A DNA stretch of 64,000 bases. Source: Pseudomonas sp. PB101 (GTDB lineage Bacteria; Pseudomonadota; Gammaproteobacteria; Pseudomonadales; Pseudomonadaceae). The notes under the pieces were generated by a model. That model was not told where the DNA came from, did not search any database, and was given only the letters and a program-made list of their open reading frames with translations. Made by a program: the position numbers and the translations under genes. The stretch is from the NCBI RefSeq assembly GCF_009764265.1, contig NZ_RWIR01000026.1, positions 62,001-126,000 on the forward strand, in the 5' to 3' direction. Below are positions 16,729 through 26,546 of this stretch, piece after piece (position 1 is the stretch's first letter; each line of letters begins with the position of its first letter).

Positions 16729-18279
16729 TTATTTCATCCCCAACCTTTTGGCCATCCGCCCCAGGTTCGCCCGATCCAAGCCTAGCTCACGGGCCGCGCT
16801 TGCCCAGTTGTGGTTGTGCCGCTCCAGGCAGGCACTGATCAGTTGGCGTTGATAGTTCTCCGTGGCCTCGCGCAAGTCGCCGGTCACCGCTTGCGTTACG
16901 GCGGCGGCAGGGTGTTCGGCGGCGGCTTCAACGCTGGCATTGGGCAAGTCCAGGTCGGCGGCGCTCAAACTGAGAATCTTTGGCCGTTCCTTGCAGTTGC
17001 CCAGTGCTTTCAAGGCACTGCGGCCGATCAGGTGTTCAAGCTCGCGCACGTTGCCGGGCCAGTCGTAGGCCAGGAGCGCGGTCTGGGCGTCGCTGTTCAG
17101 GCGCAGGCTGTTGAGGCCCATGCGCGAGCGGTTCTGCTCCAGGAAGTAGCCGCTGAGCAGCAGTACATCGCGGCCGCGATCGCGCAGGGCCGGGACCCGC
17201 AGCGGGTAAACGCTGAGGCGATGGTAGAAGTCGGCGCGGTAACGGCCGCTGCGTACTTCTTCGGCGAGGTCGCGGTTGGTCGCGGCGATCAGGCGCACAT
17301 CGACCTGATGCTCCTTGTCCGACCCCAGTCGCTGCAGTTGACCGCTCTGCAACACCCGCAGCAACTTGGCCTGCACGGTCAGCGACAGCTCACCGACTTC
17401 ATCGAGAAACAGCGTGCCGCCATTGGCCAGTTCGAACTTGCCGCGACGGTCGTTCATCGCTCCGGTGAAGGCGCCACGGACATGGCCGAACAGCTCGCTT
17501 TCCACCAGGGTATCGGGCAGCGCGGCGCAGTTGAGGCTGATGATCGGTTTGTCGGCGCGGGGCGAGGCGGCATGGATGGCCTGGGCCACCAACTCCTTGC
17601 CGACCCCGGTTTCGCCGGTGATCAGCACGGTCAGGTCGCTGCCGCCCACCAGGCTGATTTCTTCGACCAGACGTTTGTGGGCCTTGCTCTGGCCGATCAT
17701 CTCGCGGTTCTGCTGGCCGCTGGCCTGGCGGTACACCTCGGCACGTTGATGTTCGTCTTCGACCCGGTTGTTCAAGCGCTCGATGCGTTCGGCGGCGTTG
17801 ACCGTGGCGGCCGCGAGGCTGGCGAAGGCTTGCAGGGCATCCAGTTCGATCGGTTCGAAGCGCTCGGGGTCGAGGGCGTCGAGAGTCAGCAGACCCCATG
17901 GGCGCTCGTCGATGAACAAGGGGCAACCCATGCAGTCGTGGACTTCCAGGTGGTCATCGAGGCCATCGACCAGACCGTCATAGGGGTCGGGCAAGTCGCT
18001 GTCGGCAGCGAAACGGGTCGGGCCGGGGCTGCTGAGCAGCGCTTCAAAACGCGGGTGCTCGCTGACCTTGAAGCGCCGGCCGAGGGTGTCGGTACTCAAG
18101 CCGTCGACGGCCAGCGGCACCAGCCATTCACCGTCGAGGCGCAGCAGGGCGGCGGCGTCGCACGGCAGCAGCGCGCGCATGGCTTCCAGCAGACGGCGAT
18201 AACGCTCGCCCTCGGGCAGTTCGCGGGACAGGTCGGAGACCAGGGGCAGCAGGGCGGTGAGCAGGGATTTTGCAGTCAT
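16729..18279 (-). CDS. norR: Nitric-oxide-responsive sigma54 activator NorR
   Basis: The 516-residue protein has an N-terminal GAF domain (1-170) that senses NO at a mononuclear iron. Conserved ligand regions FAADSDLPDPYDGL and HDCMGC (C116) are present. An AAA+ domain follows (about 190-430, Walker A GETGVGKE, the sigma54 loop GAFTGA, and DEVGEL). The C-terminus has a Fis-type HTH. It activates the divergent hmp gene. One of three NorR-type sites overlaps its own start codon, suggesting autoregulation. Confidence 0.94.
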   Translation of the reverse strand: MTAKSLLTALLPLVSDLSRELPEGERYRRLLEAMRALLPCDAAALLRLDGEWLVPLAVDGLSTDTLGRRFKVSEHPRFEALLSSPGPTRFAADSDLPDPYDGLVDGLDDHLEVHDCMGCPLFIDERPWGLLTLDALDPERFEPIELDALQAFASLAAATVNAAERIERLNNRVEDEHQRAEVYRQASGQQNREMIGQSKAHKRLVEEISLVGGSDLTVLITGETGVGKELVAQAIHAASPRADKPIISLNCAALPDTLVESELFGHVRGAFTGAMNDRRGKFELANGGTLFLDEVGELSLTVQAKLLRVLQSGQLQRLGSDKEHQVDVRLIAATNRDLAEEVRSGRYRADFYHRLSVYPLRVPALRDRGRDVLLLSGYFLEQNRSRMGLNSLRLNSDAQTALLAYDWPGNVRELEHLIGRSALKALGNCKERPKILSLSAADLDLPNASVEAAAEHPAAAVTQAVTGDLREATENYQRQLISACLERHNHNWASAARELGLDRANLGRMAKRLGMK

Positions 18280-18330
18280 AGTGACTCCATGTAGTCGGTA
18301 TGACTATAAGTCAGAGGGTGTCCAAATGAC
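18275..18330. promoter_or_regulatory. Three NorR enhancer sites (GT-N7-AC)
   Basis: Three copies of the NorR motif are visible: GTCATAGTGAC at 18275-18285, GTCGGTATGAC at 18294-18304 and GTCCAAATGAC at 18320-18330. The first is a perfect GTCA-N3-TGAC palindrome and covers the norR start codon. E. coli norR-norVW also has three such sites, which a NorR hexamer needs for activation. Confidence 0.82.
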
Positions 18331-18370
18331 TATTAAGTTATTAACTTATTGATTTATAACGATTAAATAG

Positions 18371-18387
18371 TTGGCATGGAAGCTGAT
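18371..18387 (+). promoter_or_regulatory. Candidate sigma54 promoter of hmp
   Basis: TTGGCATGGAAGCTGAT matches the -24 element well (TTGGCA). The -12 element is weak (CTGA instead of TTGC). It lies 41 bp after the last NorR site and 49 bp before hmp. The presence of NorR sites makes it more credible. Confidence 0.5.
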
Positions 18388-18435
18388 AGGCATAGGGTAA
18401 TCCGTTAGCAACCCAAGAAGACCAGGAGTCACCTT

Positions 18436-19617
18436 ATGCTGAGCGCTCAAGACCGTGCCATCGTCAAATCCACCGTGCCGCTGCTTGAAAGCGGTGGTGA
18501 GGCGCTGATCACGCACTTCTACCGAATGATGCTCTCCGAATACCCGCAAGTGCGCCCGCTGTTCAACCAGGCCCACCAGGCCAGCGGTGATCAGCCGCGC
18601 GCCTTGGCCAACGGCGTATTGATGTATGCGCGCCATATCGACCAACTCGACCAGTTGGGCGACCTGGTGGCCAAGATCATCAACAAGCACGTGGCCCTGC
18701 AGATCCTCCCGGAACACTACCCGATTGTCGGCAGCTGCCTGCTGCGGGCTATCGCCGAAGTGCTCGGCGAAGAGATCGCCACCCCGCAAGTGATCGCAGC
18801 CTGGGGCGCGGCCTACGGCCAACTGGCGGACATCCTGATCGGTGCCGAAACCAGCATCTACGACCAGAAGGAGCAGGCACCGGGCGGCTGGCGCGGGGCG
18901 CGGGAATTTATCGTGGCCGGCAAGGTGGAGGAGAGCGCCGAGATCACTTCGTTCTACTTTGAACCTGCGGACAAAGGCCCGATCCTGACGGCAGAGCCCG
19001 GCCAGTACATCGGTATGAAACTGATCCTCGATGGTGAAGAGATCCGTCGCAACTACTCGCTGTCGGCGCTGGCGAACAACGGCCAGTATCGCATCAGCGT
19101 CAAACGCGAGGACGGTGGCCGCGCATCCAACTTCCTGCATGACCAGTTGCATGTCGGCGCCAGCATCCAGCTGTTCCCGCCATCGGGCGAGTTCGTCCTG
19201 ACCGCCAGCGACAAGCCACTGGTGCTGATCAGTGGCGGCGTCGGCATCACCCCGACCCTGGCGATGCTCGAAGCGGCGCTGGAGACCCAGCGGCCGGTGC
19301 ACTTCATCCACTGCGCGCGCAACGGCAGCGTCCATGCCTTCCGCGACTGGATCGATGGCCTGGCCGAGCGTCACCCGCAGCTCAAGCGCTTCTACTGCTA
19401 CGCCGAAGATGACGGCGTGAGCCCGGCGGCGCACAAGGTCGGTTTGTTGAGCCAGCAGCAGTTGAATGCATGGCTGCCGGAGCAGCGTGATCTGGATGCT
19501 TACTTCCTGGGGCCGAAAGGTTTCATGGCAGCGATCAAGCGTCACCTCAAAGACCTGGGTGTGCCGGAGAAGCAAAGCCGCTATGAGTTCTTCGGGCCGG
19601 CTGCGGCGTTGGAGTAA
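18436..19617 (+). CDS. hmp: Flavohemoglobin (nitric oxide dioxygenase)
   Basis: The 393-residue protein oxidises NO to nitrate with O2 and NAD(P)H. The globin domain (1-140) has the proximal histidine at H85 (NKHVALQ) and distal Tyr29. The FAD domain (about 150-255) has RRNYSLSA. The NAD domain (about 265-393) has GGVGITPTLAML and ends in FFGPAAALE. GACCAGGAGTCACCTT supplies the ribosome site. It is controlled by the divergent NorR, so it acts as the main NO detoxifier here. Confidence 0.95.
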   Translation: MLSAQDRAIVKSTVPLLESGGEALITHFYRMMLSEYPQVRPLFNQAHQASGDQPRALANGVLMYARHIDQLDQLGDLVAKIINKHVALQILPEHYPIVGSCLLRAIAEVLGEEIATPQVIAAWGAAYGQLADILIGAETSIYDQKEQAPGGWRGAREFIVAGKVEESAEITSFYFEPADKGPILTAEPGQYIGMKLILDGEEIRRNYSLSALANNGQYRISVKREDGGRASNFLHDQLHVGASIQLFPPSGEFVLTASDKPLVLISGGVGITPTLAMLEAALETQRPVHFIHCARNGSVHAFRDWIDGLAERHPQLKRFYCYAEDDGVSPAAHKVGLLSQQQLNAWLPEQRDLDAYFLGPKGFMAAIKRHLKDLGVPEKQSRYEFFGPAAALE

Positions 19618-19618
19618 G

Positions 19619-19740
19619 ACCGAGGCGGCTTCATCGCGGGCAAGCCACGCTCCCACAGGTTTTGTGTCGTTCACATCAATCTGGATTGACACAAATCCTG
19701 TGGGAGCGGGCTTGCCCGCGATTGCTTCACCTCGGTCTTG
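19619..19740. repeat. Long inverted REP pair between hmp and dsbB
   Basis: Units GCGGGCAAGCC and GGCTTGCCCGCG are embedded in longer matching arms (ACCGAGG ... CCTCGGT). A second short inverted repeat lies in the middle (TTTGTGTC ... GACACAAA). The whole 120 bp can fold as one stem-loop. Confidence 0.85.
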
Positions 19741-19883
19741 ATTTGAAAAAACACCAGAAAGTTAATCCCTCCTTAACCGCCTTATCGTCTATTCCCCCGA
19801 ATCCCCCTCACACGCTCCAGGCTCTCAAAGGTCCGGGCCAGCGTGTAGACTGGCGGGCAATCGAAATCTTCAAGGGAAACGCG

Positions 19884-20393
19884 ATGAGCGATGAATCCAT
19901 GCGGTTGGGGCGTGAACGGCGCTACCTGGTATTGTTGGGCATCATTTGCCTGGCGTTGATCGGCGGCGCGCTGTACATGCAAATCGTTCTGGGCGAAGCA
20001 CCTTGCCCGCTGTGCATCCTGCAACGTTATGCGTTGCTGCTGATCGCGATCTTCGCCTTCATCGGTGCGGCCATGCGCAACCGTCGCAGCATCACGGTGT
20101 TCGAAGCGCTGGTGGTGATCTGCGCACTGGCAGGCGTCGGCGTTGCCGGGCATCACGTGTATACGCAGTTCTATCCGGCGGTCAGCTGTGGCATCGATGT
20201 GCTGCAACCGATTGTCGATGACTTGCCGCTGGCGAAGATCTTCCCGCTGGGTTTCCAGGTCGACGGTTTCTGCTCTACGCCGTACCCGCCGATCCTCGGC
20301 CTGTCGCTGGCGCAGTGGGCGCTGGTCGCCTTCGTGCTGATCGTGGTGCTGGTGCCGTTGCTGACCTCGCGTAACCGCAAAGCGCTGCGCTGA
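19884..20393 (+). CDS. dsbB: Disulfide bond formation protein DsbB
   Basis: The 169-residue protein has four membrane helices. Both periplasmic cysteine pairs are present: C41/C44 (CPLC) and C102/C130. DsbB reoxidises DsbA and passes electrons to quinone. The start MSDESM is preceded by AAGGGAA. An upstream extension of the frame has no family match. Its genomic closeness to the cytochrome bo3 genes fits quinone-linked function but they are separated by a terminator. Confidence 0.93.
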   Translation: MSDESMRLGRERRYLVLLGIICLALIGGALYMQIVLGEAPCPLCILQRYALLLIAIFAFIGAAMRNRRSITVFEALVVICALAGVGVAGHHVYTQFYPAVSCGIDVLQPIVDDLPLAKIFPLGFQVDGFCSTPYPPILGLSLAQWALVAFVLIVVLVPLLTSRNRKALR

Positions 20394-20421
20394 GGTCGTC
20401 TGTCGCCACGTATTGTCGGAC

Positions 20422-20464
20422 AAAAAAAGCCCCGGTCCTCCCAGAGAAGGCCGGGGCTTTTTTT
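20422..20464. terminator. Bidirectional terminator after dsbB
   Basis: The arms AAAAAAAGCCCCGG and CCGGGGCTTTTTTT enclose about 15 nt. The stem has T-runs on both strands and lies 28 bp after the dsbB stop. Confidence 0.9.
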
Positions 20465-21233
20465 GTCTTGCCGGGCGCATTTCAGGCACCAGGTAAAAAG
20501 ACCGTGATGTGCGACAGCCAAGGGTGCGACACGTGTGCGACATGTTGTCACAGAGCCGGTGTCGCAGGGCGTTCGAGGAAGGCGAATTGGTGCATGGAAA
20601 CGTAACGAAATTGGACTGTTTTAAAGGCTTGCGGTTTTTTCCGTTGCGAACCCGAACAGGCAGTTTTAACAGGCTCTGGCGAATGGCCAGAGCCCCCGTC
20701 ATATCGGGCTTCGGGCAAGGTAAACGCAAGCAGGCAGGGGCAGGATACTGTCTGAACTGCGGGTGGAAGGCCTACTTATTTTGGTGTTTTTGTTGAGAAT
20801 CAATTTCGATAAGATGCGCCACTTTTGCGAAAACGGTTAATGATTGTTGCTGGTTCGGATAAAAATTATTTCGGGATGAGACATGGTTTATAGATCGCTA
20901 CCTATCTACAATCGCCCGCACTGAATTCCCGACACTGCTCAAATCTTAACCAGATATGAGCGGAAACAGGGTGTCGAGAGGTCTGGTGGCTTCATGCGAT
21001 GCCCAGGTGTCGGAGCCTCCAACTTTCCGCACCAAATGGAATTGGTCTGTAACAAGGCCTTTGACCACGAATTCGAATAAGAACTCACCGCAGGCCCGGG
21101 ATTTGTCGCACAGCGTCTGACGCTCGACGGGCATGCCCTTATTCAATCCAAGAAAAATGCCAACCCTTGGCAGGGTGAAGTGTTGGCGATCAAAACCCAA
21201 CTGCATTGCGCAAGCTGCTTTAGAGGTCGTGAG
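20465..21233. other. Long non-coding gap before cyoA
   Basis: No open frame here has a good ribosome site or a recognisable product. The first half contains a perfect 9-bp stem with 5-nt loop at 20672-20694 (GGCTCTGGC/GCCAGAGCC) without a T-run. The middle (about 20790-20930) is AT-rich and probably holds the cyo promoter; TACAAT at 20907-20912 is a possible -10. A Fur-like stretch GAGAATCAATTTCGATAAG (20795-20813) is weak. The last 300 bp would be a long cyoA leader. Confidence 0.5.
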
Positions 21234-22169
21234 ATGAGTAAAAACAGGTACCCCAGACTACTAGGCTTATTGCCGCTGATCGGCACGCTGTTGCTGTCAG
21301 GCTGCAACATGACCTTGCTCAATCCCAAGGGCCAGGTAGGTCTGGATGAGCGAAACCTGATCATCACCGCAACGCTGCTGATGCTGTTGGTCGTGGTGCC
21401 GGTCATCGTCATGACCTTCCTGTTCGCCTGGAAATACCGCGCGTCCAACACCAACGCCACCTACACGCCGAAATGGAACCACTCCACCAAGATTGAAATC
21501 GCGGTGTGGGCTGTTCCGGTGCTGATCATCATTGCCCTGGGTTATGTCACCTACAAGTCGACCCACGCTCTGGACCCGTACAAGCCGCTGGAATCCGACG
21601 TCAAGCCTGTGACCATCGAAGTGGTCGCGCTTGACTGGAAGTGGCTGTTCATCTACCCGGAACAAGGCATCGCCACGGTCAACAAGATCGTGTTCCCGGC
21701 GCACACGCCAATCAACTTCAAGATCACCTCCGACGCCGTGATGAACTCCTTCTTCATCCCTGCCCTGGGCGGCCAGATCTACGCGATGGCGGGCATGCAG
21801 ACCAAGCTGCACCTGATCGCCAACGAGAACGCTGAAATGGACGGTATCTCCGCCAACTACAGCGGCGCTGGTTTCACCGGCATGAAATTCAAAGCGATCG
21901 CAACTTCCCAGGAAGATTTCGACGCCTGGGTAAGCGAAGTCAAAAAGGCACCTAAACAGCTTGAACAAGCTGAGTACGCAGCCCTTGCCAAGCAGAGCCA
22001 GAACAACCCAGTCGAGCTCTACTCCTCGGTCACGCCGAACCTGTTCCAGACCATCGTCGACAAGTACGAAGGCATGAAACCAGGTCCGAAAGTGAAGCAC
22101 GAGAAGAAAGAGAAAGAAGTGGCCGCTACGGACATGGATTCGCATTCAGCTGCCGGGGCAGAGGAGTAA
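21234..22169 (+). CDS. cyoA: Cytochrome bo3 ubiquinol oxidase subunit II
   Basis: The 311-residue lipoprotein has signal peptide and lipobox LLLSGC (Cys about 24). Two membrane helices follow (near 42-64 and 85-105), then a periplasmic cupredoxin fold lacking the CuA ligands. It contributes to the quinol oxidase. The start MSKNRYPRL is chosen for GAGGTCGTGAG upstream. It is first of five genes with very short spacings. Confidence 0.95.
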   Translation: MSKNRYPRLLGLLPLIGTLLLSGCNMTLLNPKGQVGLDERNLIITATLLMLLVVVPVIVMTFLFAWKYRASNTNATYTPKWNHSTKIEIAVWAVPVLIIIALGYVTYKSTHALDPYKPLESDVKPVTIEVVALDWKWLFIYPEQGIATVNKIVFPAHTPINFKITSDAVMNSFFIPALGGQIYAMAGMQTKLHLIANENAEMDGISANYSGAGFTGMKFKAIATSQEDFDAWVSEVKKAPKQLEQAEYAALAKQSQNNPVELYSSVTPNLFQTIVDKYEGMKPGPKVKHEKKEKEVAATDMDSHSAAGAEE

Positions 22170-22172
22170 ACG

Positions 22173-24203
22173 ATGTTTGGTAAATTAAGTTGGGAAGCGG
22201 TCCCGTTCCACGAGCCGATCGTAATGGTGACCATCGCCATGATCGCGCTCGGCGGTCTGGCACTGTTCGCGGGTATCACTTACTTCAAGAAGTGGACCTA
22301 CCTGTGGACCGAGTGGCTGACGTCGGTCGACCACAAGAAAATCGGCGTGATGTACATCGTCGTCGCCATGGTCATGCTGCTGCGCGGCTTTGCCGACGCC
22401 ATCATGATGCGTACCCAGCTGGCCATGGCCACCGAGGGTTCGCCTGGCTACCTGCCACCTGAACACTATGACCAGATCTTCACCGCTCACGGTGTGATCA
22501 TGATCATCTTCATGGCGATGCCATTCTTCACCGGCCTGATGAACCTTGCAGTGCCGCTGCAGATCGGCGCGCGTGACGTTGCCTACCCGTTCCTGAACTC
22601 CCTGAGCTTCTGGCTGCTGGTTTCCGGCGTAGTGCTGATCAACCTGTCCCTGGGCGTCGGCGAATTCGCCAAGACCGGCTGGGTTGCCTATCCGCCGCTG
22701 TCGGGCCTGCAATACAGCCCTGGCGTGGGGATGGACTACTACATCTGGGCGCTACAGCTATCCGGGCTAGGTACGACGCTGACGGGGGTCAACTTCCTGG
22801 CCACCGTGCTGAAAATGCGTACCCCTGGCATGAAGCTGATGGACATGCCGATCTTCACCTGGACCTGCACCTGGGCCAACGTCCTGATCGTGGCTTCGTT
22901 CCCGATCCTGACCGCTACCCTGGCACTGCTGACGCTTGACCGTTACATGGATTTCCACATTTTCACCAATGAACTTGGTGGCAATCCGATGATGTACGTG
23001 AACCTGTTCTGGGCGTGGGGTCACCCTGAGGTGTACATCCTGATCCTGCCAGCGTTCGGCATTTTCTCGGAAGTGATCTCGGCGTTCACCGGTAAGAAAC
23101 TGTTCGGCCACAAGTCGATGATCTACGCATCGGGCGCAATCTCGATCCTGGGCTTCATGGTTTGGCTGCACCACTTCTTCACCATGGGTTCGGGGGCCAG
23201 CGTCAACGCCTTCTTCGGCCTGGCGACGATGCTGATTTCCATCCCGACGGGTGTGAAGCTGTTCAACTGGCTGTTCACCATTTATCAGGGCCGTCTGCGT
23301 TTCACCAGCCAGGTTCTGTGGACCCTGGGCTTCATGGTGACCTTCGCCATCGGCGGCATGACTGGCGTACTGCTGGCCATCCCGGGTGCCGACTTCGTTC
23401 TGCACAACAGCCTGTTCGTGATCGCGCACTTCCACAACGTGATCATCGGCGGTGCGGTATTCGGTTACATCGCAGGTTTCGCGTTCTACTTCCCTAAAGC
23501 GTTCGGCTTCAAGCTGCACGAAGGTTGGGGCAAGGCAGCGTTCTGGTTCTGGATCAGCGGCTTCTTCGTCGCGTTCATGCCGCTCTACGCTCTGGGCTTC
23601 ATGGGCATGACCCGTCGCCTGAACGCCACCACCAACCCTGAGTGGGTGCCGTACCTGTACGTTGCGATGTTCGGTGCGGTGATGATCGCTGTCGGTATCG
23701 CTTGCCAGCTGATCCAGCTCTACGTGAGTGTGCGTGACCGCAACAAGCCAGAGAACATGTGCGAACACGGCGACCCGTGGAATGCCCATACCCTGGAATG
23801 GTCGACCTCGTCGCCACCTCCGTTCTACAACTTCGCTGTGCTGCCGAAAGCCGATTGCGTCGATCCGTTCACCGAAGCCAAGGAAAACGGTACCGCGTAC
23901 CAGGCTCCGGCCAAGTACGAACCGATCCACATGCCAAACAACACCGCCACTGGTGTGGTCATGGGCGCTCTGTTGACCGTGTTCGGTTTCGCGATGATCT
24001 GGCACATCTGGTGGCTGGCAATCGCTGGCCTGGCCGGCACCGTGATCTACTTCGTGATCCACGCCGCTCGTGATGATCAAGGCTATATGGTGCCGGTCGA
24101 CGTGATCGAGCGCATCGAAGCCGAGCAGCACAAGCGTCTGGTTGCGGCAGGGAAAATCCCGGCCACCGCCACCCGTGTTGAAACCTCGTTGGAACAGGCT
24201 TAA
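22173..24203 (+). CDS. cyoB: Cytochrome bo3 ubiquinol oxidase subunit I
   Basis: The 676-residue catalytic subunit has about 15 helices. It carries the heme-copper oxidase signature [15 protein letters not shown] (CuB His and cross-linked Tyr), the HH pair of WLHHFFTMG, and the heme ligands in [12 protein letters not shown]. It reduces O2 to water while pumping protons. It begins 3 bp after cyoA. Confidence 0.97.
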   Translation: MFGKLSWEAVPFHEPIVMVTIAMIALGGLALFAGITYFKKWTYLWTEWLTSVDHKKIGVMYIVVAMVMLLRGFADAIMMRTQLAMATEGSPGYLPPEHYDQIFTAHGVIMIIFMAMPFFTGLMNLAVPLQIGARDVAYPFLNSLSFWLLVSGVVLINLSLGVGEFAKTGWVAYPPLSGLQYSPGVGMDYYIWALQLSGLGTTLTGVNFLATVLKMRTPGMKLMDMPIFTWTCTWANVLIVASFPILTATLALLTLDRYMDFHIFTNELGGNPMMYVNLFWAWGHPEVYILILPAFGIFSEVISAFTGKKLFGHKSMIYASGAISILGFMVWLHHFFTMGSGASVNAFFGLATMLISIPTGVKLFNWLFTIYQGRLRFTSQVLWTLGFMVTFAIGGMTGVLLAIPGADFVLHNSLFVIAHFHNVIIGGAVFGYIAGFAFYFPKAFGFKLHEGWGKAAFWFWISGFFVAFMPLYALGFMGMTRRLNATTNPEWVPYLYVAMFGAVMIAVGIACQLIQLYVSVRDRNKPENMCEHGDPWNAHTLEWSTSSPPPFYNFAVLPKADCVDPFTEAKENGTAYQAPAKYEPIHMPNNTATGVVMGALLTVFGFAMIWHIWWLAIAGLAGTVIYFVIHAARDDQGYMVPVDVIERIEAEQHKRLVAAGKIPATATRVETSLEQA

Positions 24204-24206
24204 ACC

Positions 24207-24833
24207 ATGTCGAACTTAGTGACCAATGCTGGACACACCCATGTCGATGGACATGGGCATGATGACCATCACCACGACTCGGGCGAGATGACCGTATTCG
24301 GTTTCTGGCTCTACCTGATGACCGACTGCATTCTGTTTGCGTCGATCTTCGCGGCGTACGCGGTACTGGTTAACAACGTAGCGGGTGGCCCGTCGGGCCA
24401 CGACATCTTCGAACTGCCATACGTACTGGGCGAAACCGCTCTGCTGCTGTTCAGTTCGATCACCTACGGCTTCGCCATGCTGGCGTTCTTCCGTGGCAAC
24501 AAGAAGCAGGTCCTGGGCTGGCTGGCCATGACCTTCCTGTTCGGTGCCGGCTTCATCGGCATGGAGATCAACGAGTTCCACATGCTGATCTCCGAGGGCT
24601 ACGGCCCTAGCCGTTCCGGCTTCCTGTCCGGGTTCTTCACCCTGGTCGGCACCCACGGTCTGCACGTGACCAGCGGTCTGATCTGGATGGCGATCATGAT
24701 GTACCAGGTGCAGAAAAACGGCCTGACGGCGACCAACAAGACCCGTCTGAGCTGCCTGAGCCTGTTCTGGCACTTCCTGGACGTCGTGTGGATCTGCGTA
24801 TTCACCGTTGTTTACCTGATGGGGACTATGTAA
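24207..24833 (+). CDS. cyoC: Cytochrome bo3 ubiquinol oxidase subunit III
   Basis: The 208-residue membrane protein has five helices and a histidine/aspartate-rich N-terminus (about 9-25). The subunit III features [14 protein letters not shown] and [18 protein letters not shown] are present. It stabilises the oxidase core. Spacing to cyoB is 3 bp; its stop abuts the cyoD start. Confidence 0.96.
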   Translation: MSNLVTNAGHTHVDGHGHDDHHHDSGEMTVFGFWLYLMTDCILFASIFAAYAVLVNNVAGGPSGHDIFELPYVLGETALLLFSSITYGFAMLAFFRGNKKQVLGWLAMTFLFGAGFIGMEINEFHMLISEGYGPSRSGFLSGFFTLVGTHGLHVTSGLIWMAIMMYQVQKNGLTATNKTRLSCLSLFWHFLDVVWICVFTVVYLMGTM

Positions 24834-25169
24834 ATGGCTAACACACACTCCCATGACAGCCACGATGCCGGTCACGGCAGCGTCAAGTCCTACGGTATCG
24901 GCTTCATCCTGTCGGTGATCCTGACCCTGATCCCGTTCGGTCTGGTGATGTACCCGACGCTGCCGAAGTCGATCACCCTGATGATCGTCGTCGCGATGGC
25001 CGTCATCCAGGTGCTCGTGCACCTGGTGTACTTCCTCCACCTGGACCGTTCGGCCGCGCAGCGTAACAACGTGATTGCGTTTGTCTTTGCCGCGATCGTG
25101 ATTGTCCTGCTGGTTGGCTTGTCGCTGTGGATCATGTTCAGCATCCACACGTTCATGATGGCGAAGTGA
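24834..25169 (+). CDS. cyoD: Cytochrome bo3 ubiquinol oxidase subunit IV
   Basis: The 111-residue protein has three membrane helices (about 22-40, 48-68, 80-102) and a His-rich N-terminus. LVHLVYFLHLD is characteristic of subunit IV, an accessory subunit needed for assembly of the bo3 complex. It follows cyoC without a gap. Confidence 0.95.
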   Translation: MANTHSHDSHDAGHGSVKSYGIGFILSVILTLIPFGLVMYPTLPKSITLMIVVAMAVIQVLVHLVYFLHLDRSAAQRNNVIAFVFAAIVIVLLVGLSLWIMFSIHTFMMAK

Positions 25170-25180
25170 GGTAGATCCGC

Positions 25181-26068
25181 ATGTCCCTTAAGCACTTTAT
25201 CCAAATCACCAAACCGGGGATCATTTTCGGTAACGTGCTTTCTGTGGCAGGCGGATTTTTCCTGGCCTCCAAAGGGCATGTCGATCTGGCCATCTTCCTG
25301 GCCGCCATGATCGGCACGTCCCTGGTGGTTGCCTCCGGTTGCGTGTTCAACAACTGCATCGACCGCGACATCGACCTGAAGATGGAACGCACCAAGAACC
25401 GGGTGCTGGTGCAGGGCTTGATCTCCCTGAAACTGGCCCTGATCTATGCGACCGTCCTGGGTGTCGCCGGCGTTGCGCTGTTGTACAAGGTGGCCAACCC
25501 GTTGGCCGCGCTGTTCGCAGTCATCGGCTTCGTGATCTACGTCGGCTTCTACAGCCTGTACCTCAAGCGCAAGTCGGTTCACGGCACGCTGGTAGGCAGC
25601 CTGTCGGGCGCCATGCCGCCAGTGATCGGTTATGTCGCAGTCAGCAACACCTTCGACATGGCCGCGCTGACCCTGCTGGTGATGTTCAGCCTGTGGCAGA
25701 TGCCGCATTCCTACGCCATCGCGATCTTCCGCTTCAACGATTACCTGGCCGCATCGATTCCGGTGCTGCCAGTGAAGCGCGGTATCCAGGTGGCCAAGAA
25801 GCACATCCTGATCTACATCCTGGCCTTCCTCGTGGCGACCTTGATGCTGACCTTCAGCGGCTACGCCGGCATGAGCTACCTCGCCGTCGCCGCGGCCATG
25901 GGCATGTACTGGTTGTACATGGCCTGGACCGGTTACAAGGCAGTGGATGACACGGTCTGGGCACGCAAGTTGTTCGTGTTCTCGATCTTCACCATTACCG
26001 CGTTGAGCGTGATGATGTCCCTGGACTTCAAAGTGCCGACCGAGTTGCTGCTGACGTACGCGCCTTAA
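25181..26068 (+). CDS. cyoE: Protoheme IX farnesyltransferase
   Basis: The 295-residue UbiA-family membrane enzyme converts heme b to heme o for the cyo oxidase. It has about nine helices. The prenyl-binding aspartate motif [18 protein letters not shown] lies at about 65-82, and the second conserved loop is [10 protein letters not shown]. It is the last gene of the operon; a terminator follows at once. Confidence 0.96.
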   Translation: MSLKHFIQITKPGIIFGNVLSVAGGFFLASKGHVDLAIFLAAMIGTSLVVASGCVFNNCIDRDIDLKMERTKNRVLVQGLISLKLALIYATVLGVAGVALLYKVANPLAALFAVIGFVIYVGFYSLYLKRKSVHGTLVGSLSGAMPPVIGYVAVSNTFDMAALTLLVMFSLWQMPHSYAIAIFRFNDYLAASIPVLPVKRGIQVAKKHILIYILAFLVATLMLTFSGYAGMSYLAVAAAMGMYWLYMAWTGYKAVDDTVWARKLFVFSIFTITALSVMMSLDFKVPTELLLTYAP

Positions 26069-26082
26069 GCGTCGGATGCCGT

Positions 26083-26119
26083 AAAAAACCGTCCTTCGAG
26101 AGAAGGGCGGTTTTTTTTT
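26083..26119 (+). terminator. Terminator of the cyo operon
   Basis: Stem CCGTCCTTC/GAAGGGCGG closes a GAGA tetraloop and is followed by nine T residues. The A-run before it makes it potentially bidirectional. Confidence 0.93.
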
Positions 26120-26229
26120 GCTTTTTGGAAAAGCGATAAATATGTACCGCACCAAATTGTTTGAGTGGTCGATAGTGGCGTGGCGCATTGAGGATCAACG
26201 CGCATAATCCACAGATGCCAGGAGGCACC

Positions 26230-26439
26230 ATGTTAAACATCGAACAAACCAGCATCATTTTGAATGCCGCAATCGATAAGCCATACAGCGAATCACTGCG
26301 TGAGATATTGTCGCTGCTCACTGGACGTCCTGTCCGCCCAATGGGTTTCGGTTTCGCCGGTACGGCAGATCATCGGCCAGAACGTGTGAGTCTGAAATTC
26401 AATGAAGACTTGGTAGTCCATTCGTACGATTTTGGTTAA
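26230..26439 (+). CDS. Small I78-inhibitor-like protein
   Basis: The 69-residue protein is preceded by an ideal AGGAGG. The second half (TGRPVRPMGFGFAGTADHRPERVSLKFNED and a final glycine) resembles the I78 peptidase-inhibitor fold, with its TxDxRPERV-type core. Unlike many members it lacks a signal peptide and cysteines, so it may act in the cytoplasm. The family call is by pattern and moderate. It has its own terminator with the same stem-loop as the cyo terminator. Confidence 0.6.
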   Translation: MLNIEQTSIILNAAIDKPYSESLREILSLLTGRPVRPMGFGFAGTADHRPERVSLKFNEDLVVHSYDFG

Positions 26440-26441
26440 GC

Positions 26442-26481
26442 AAAAATCCCGCCCTTCGAGAGAAGGGCGGGATTTTTTTTT
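26442..26481 (+). terminator. Terminator after the I78-like gene
   Basis: A stem of at least 13 bp (ATCCCGCCCTTC paired with GAAGGGCGGGAT) closes a GAGA loop, with A- and T-runs on both sides. Loop and inner stem repeat those of the cyoE terminator 360 bp upstream. Confidence 0.93.
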
Positions 26482-26546
26482 GGAGTAGTTGTTGCGGCCA
26501 TCGCCAGCAGGGTCGTTCCCTCAGGGGCGAGGGTCGTCAGCTATTT

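Noticed and set aside
16810..18294. 494-codon open frame antisense to norR
   Set aside because: norR has complete GAF, AAA+ and HTH domains. The antisense translation is low-complexity.
20509..20796. 95-codon open frame in the gap before cyoA
   Set aside because: There is no ribosome site, the composition is erratic (Arg/Cys-rich), and the frame is interrupted by a strong hairpin.
20946..21206. 86-codon minus-strand open frame before cyoA
   Set aside because: It would lie in the probable cyoA leader and has no ribosome site or family match.
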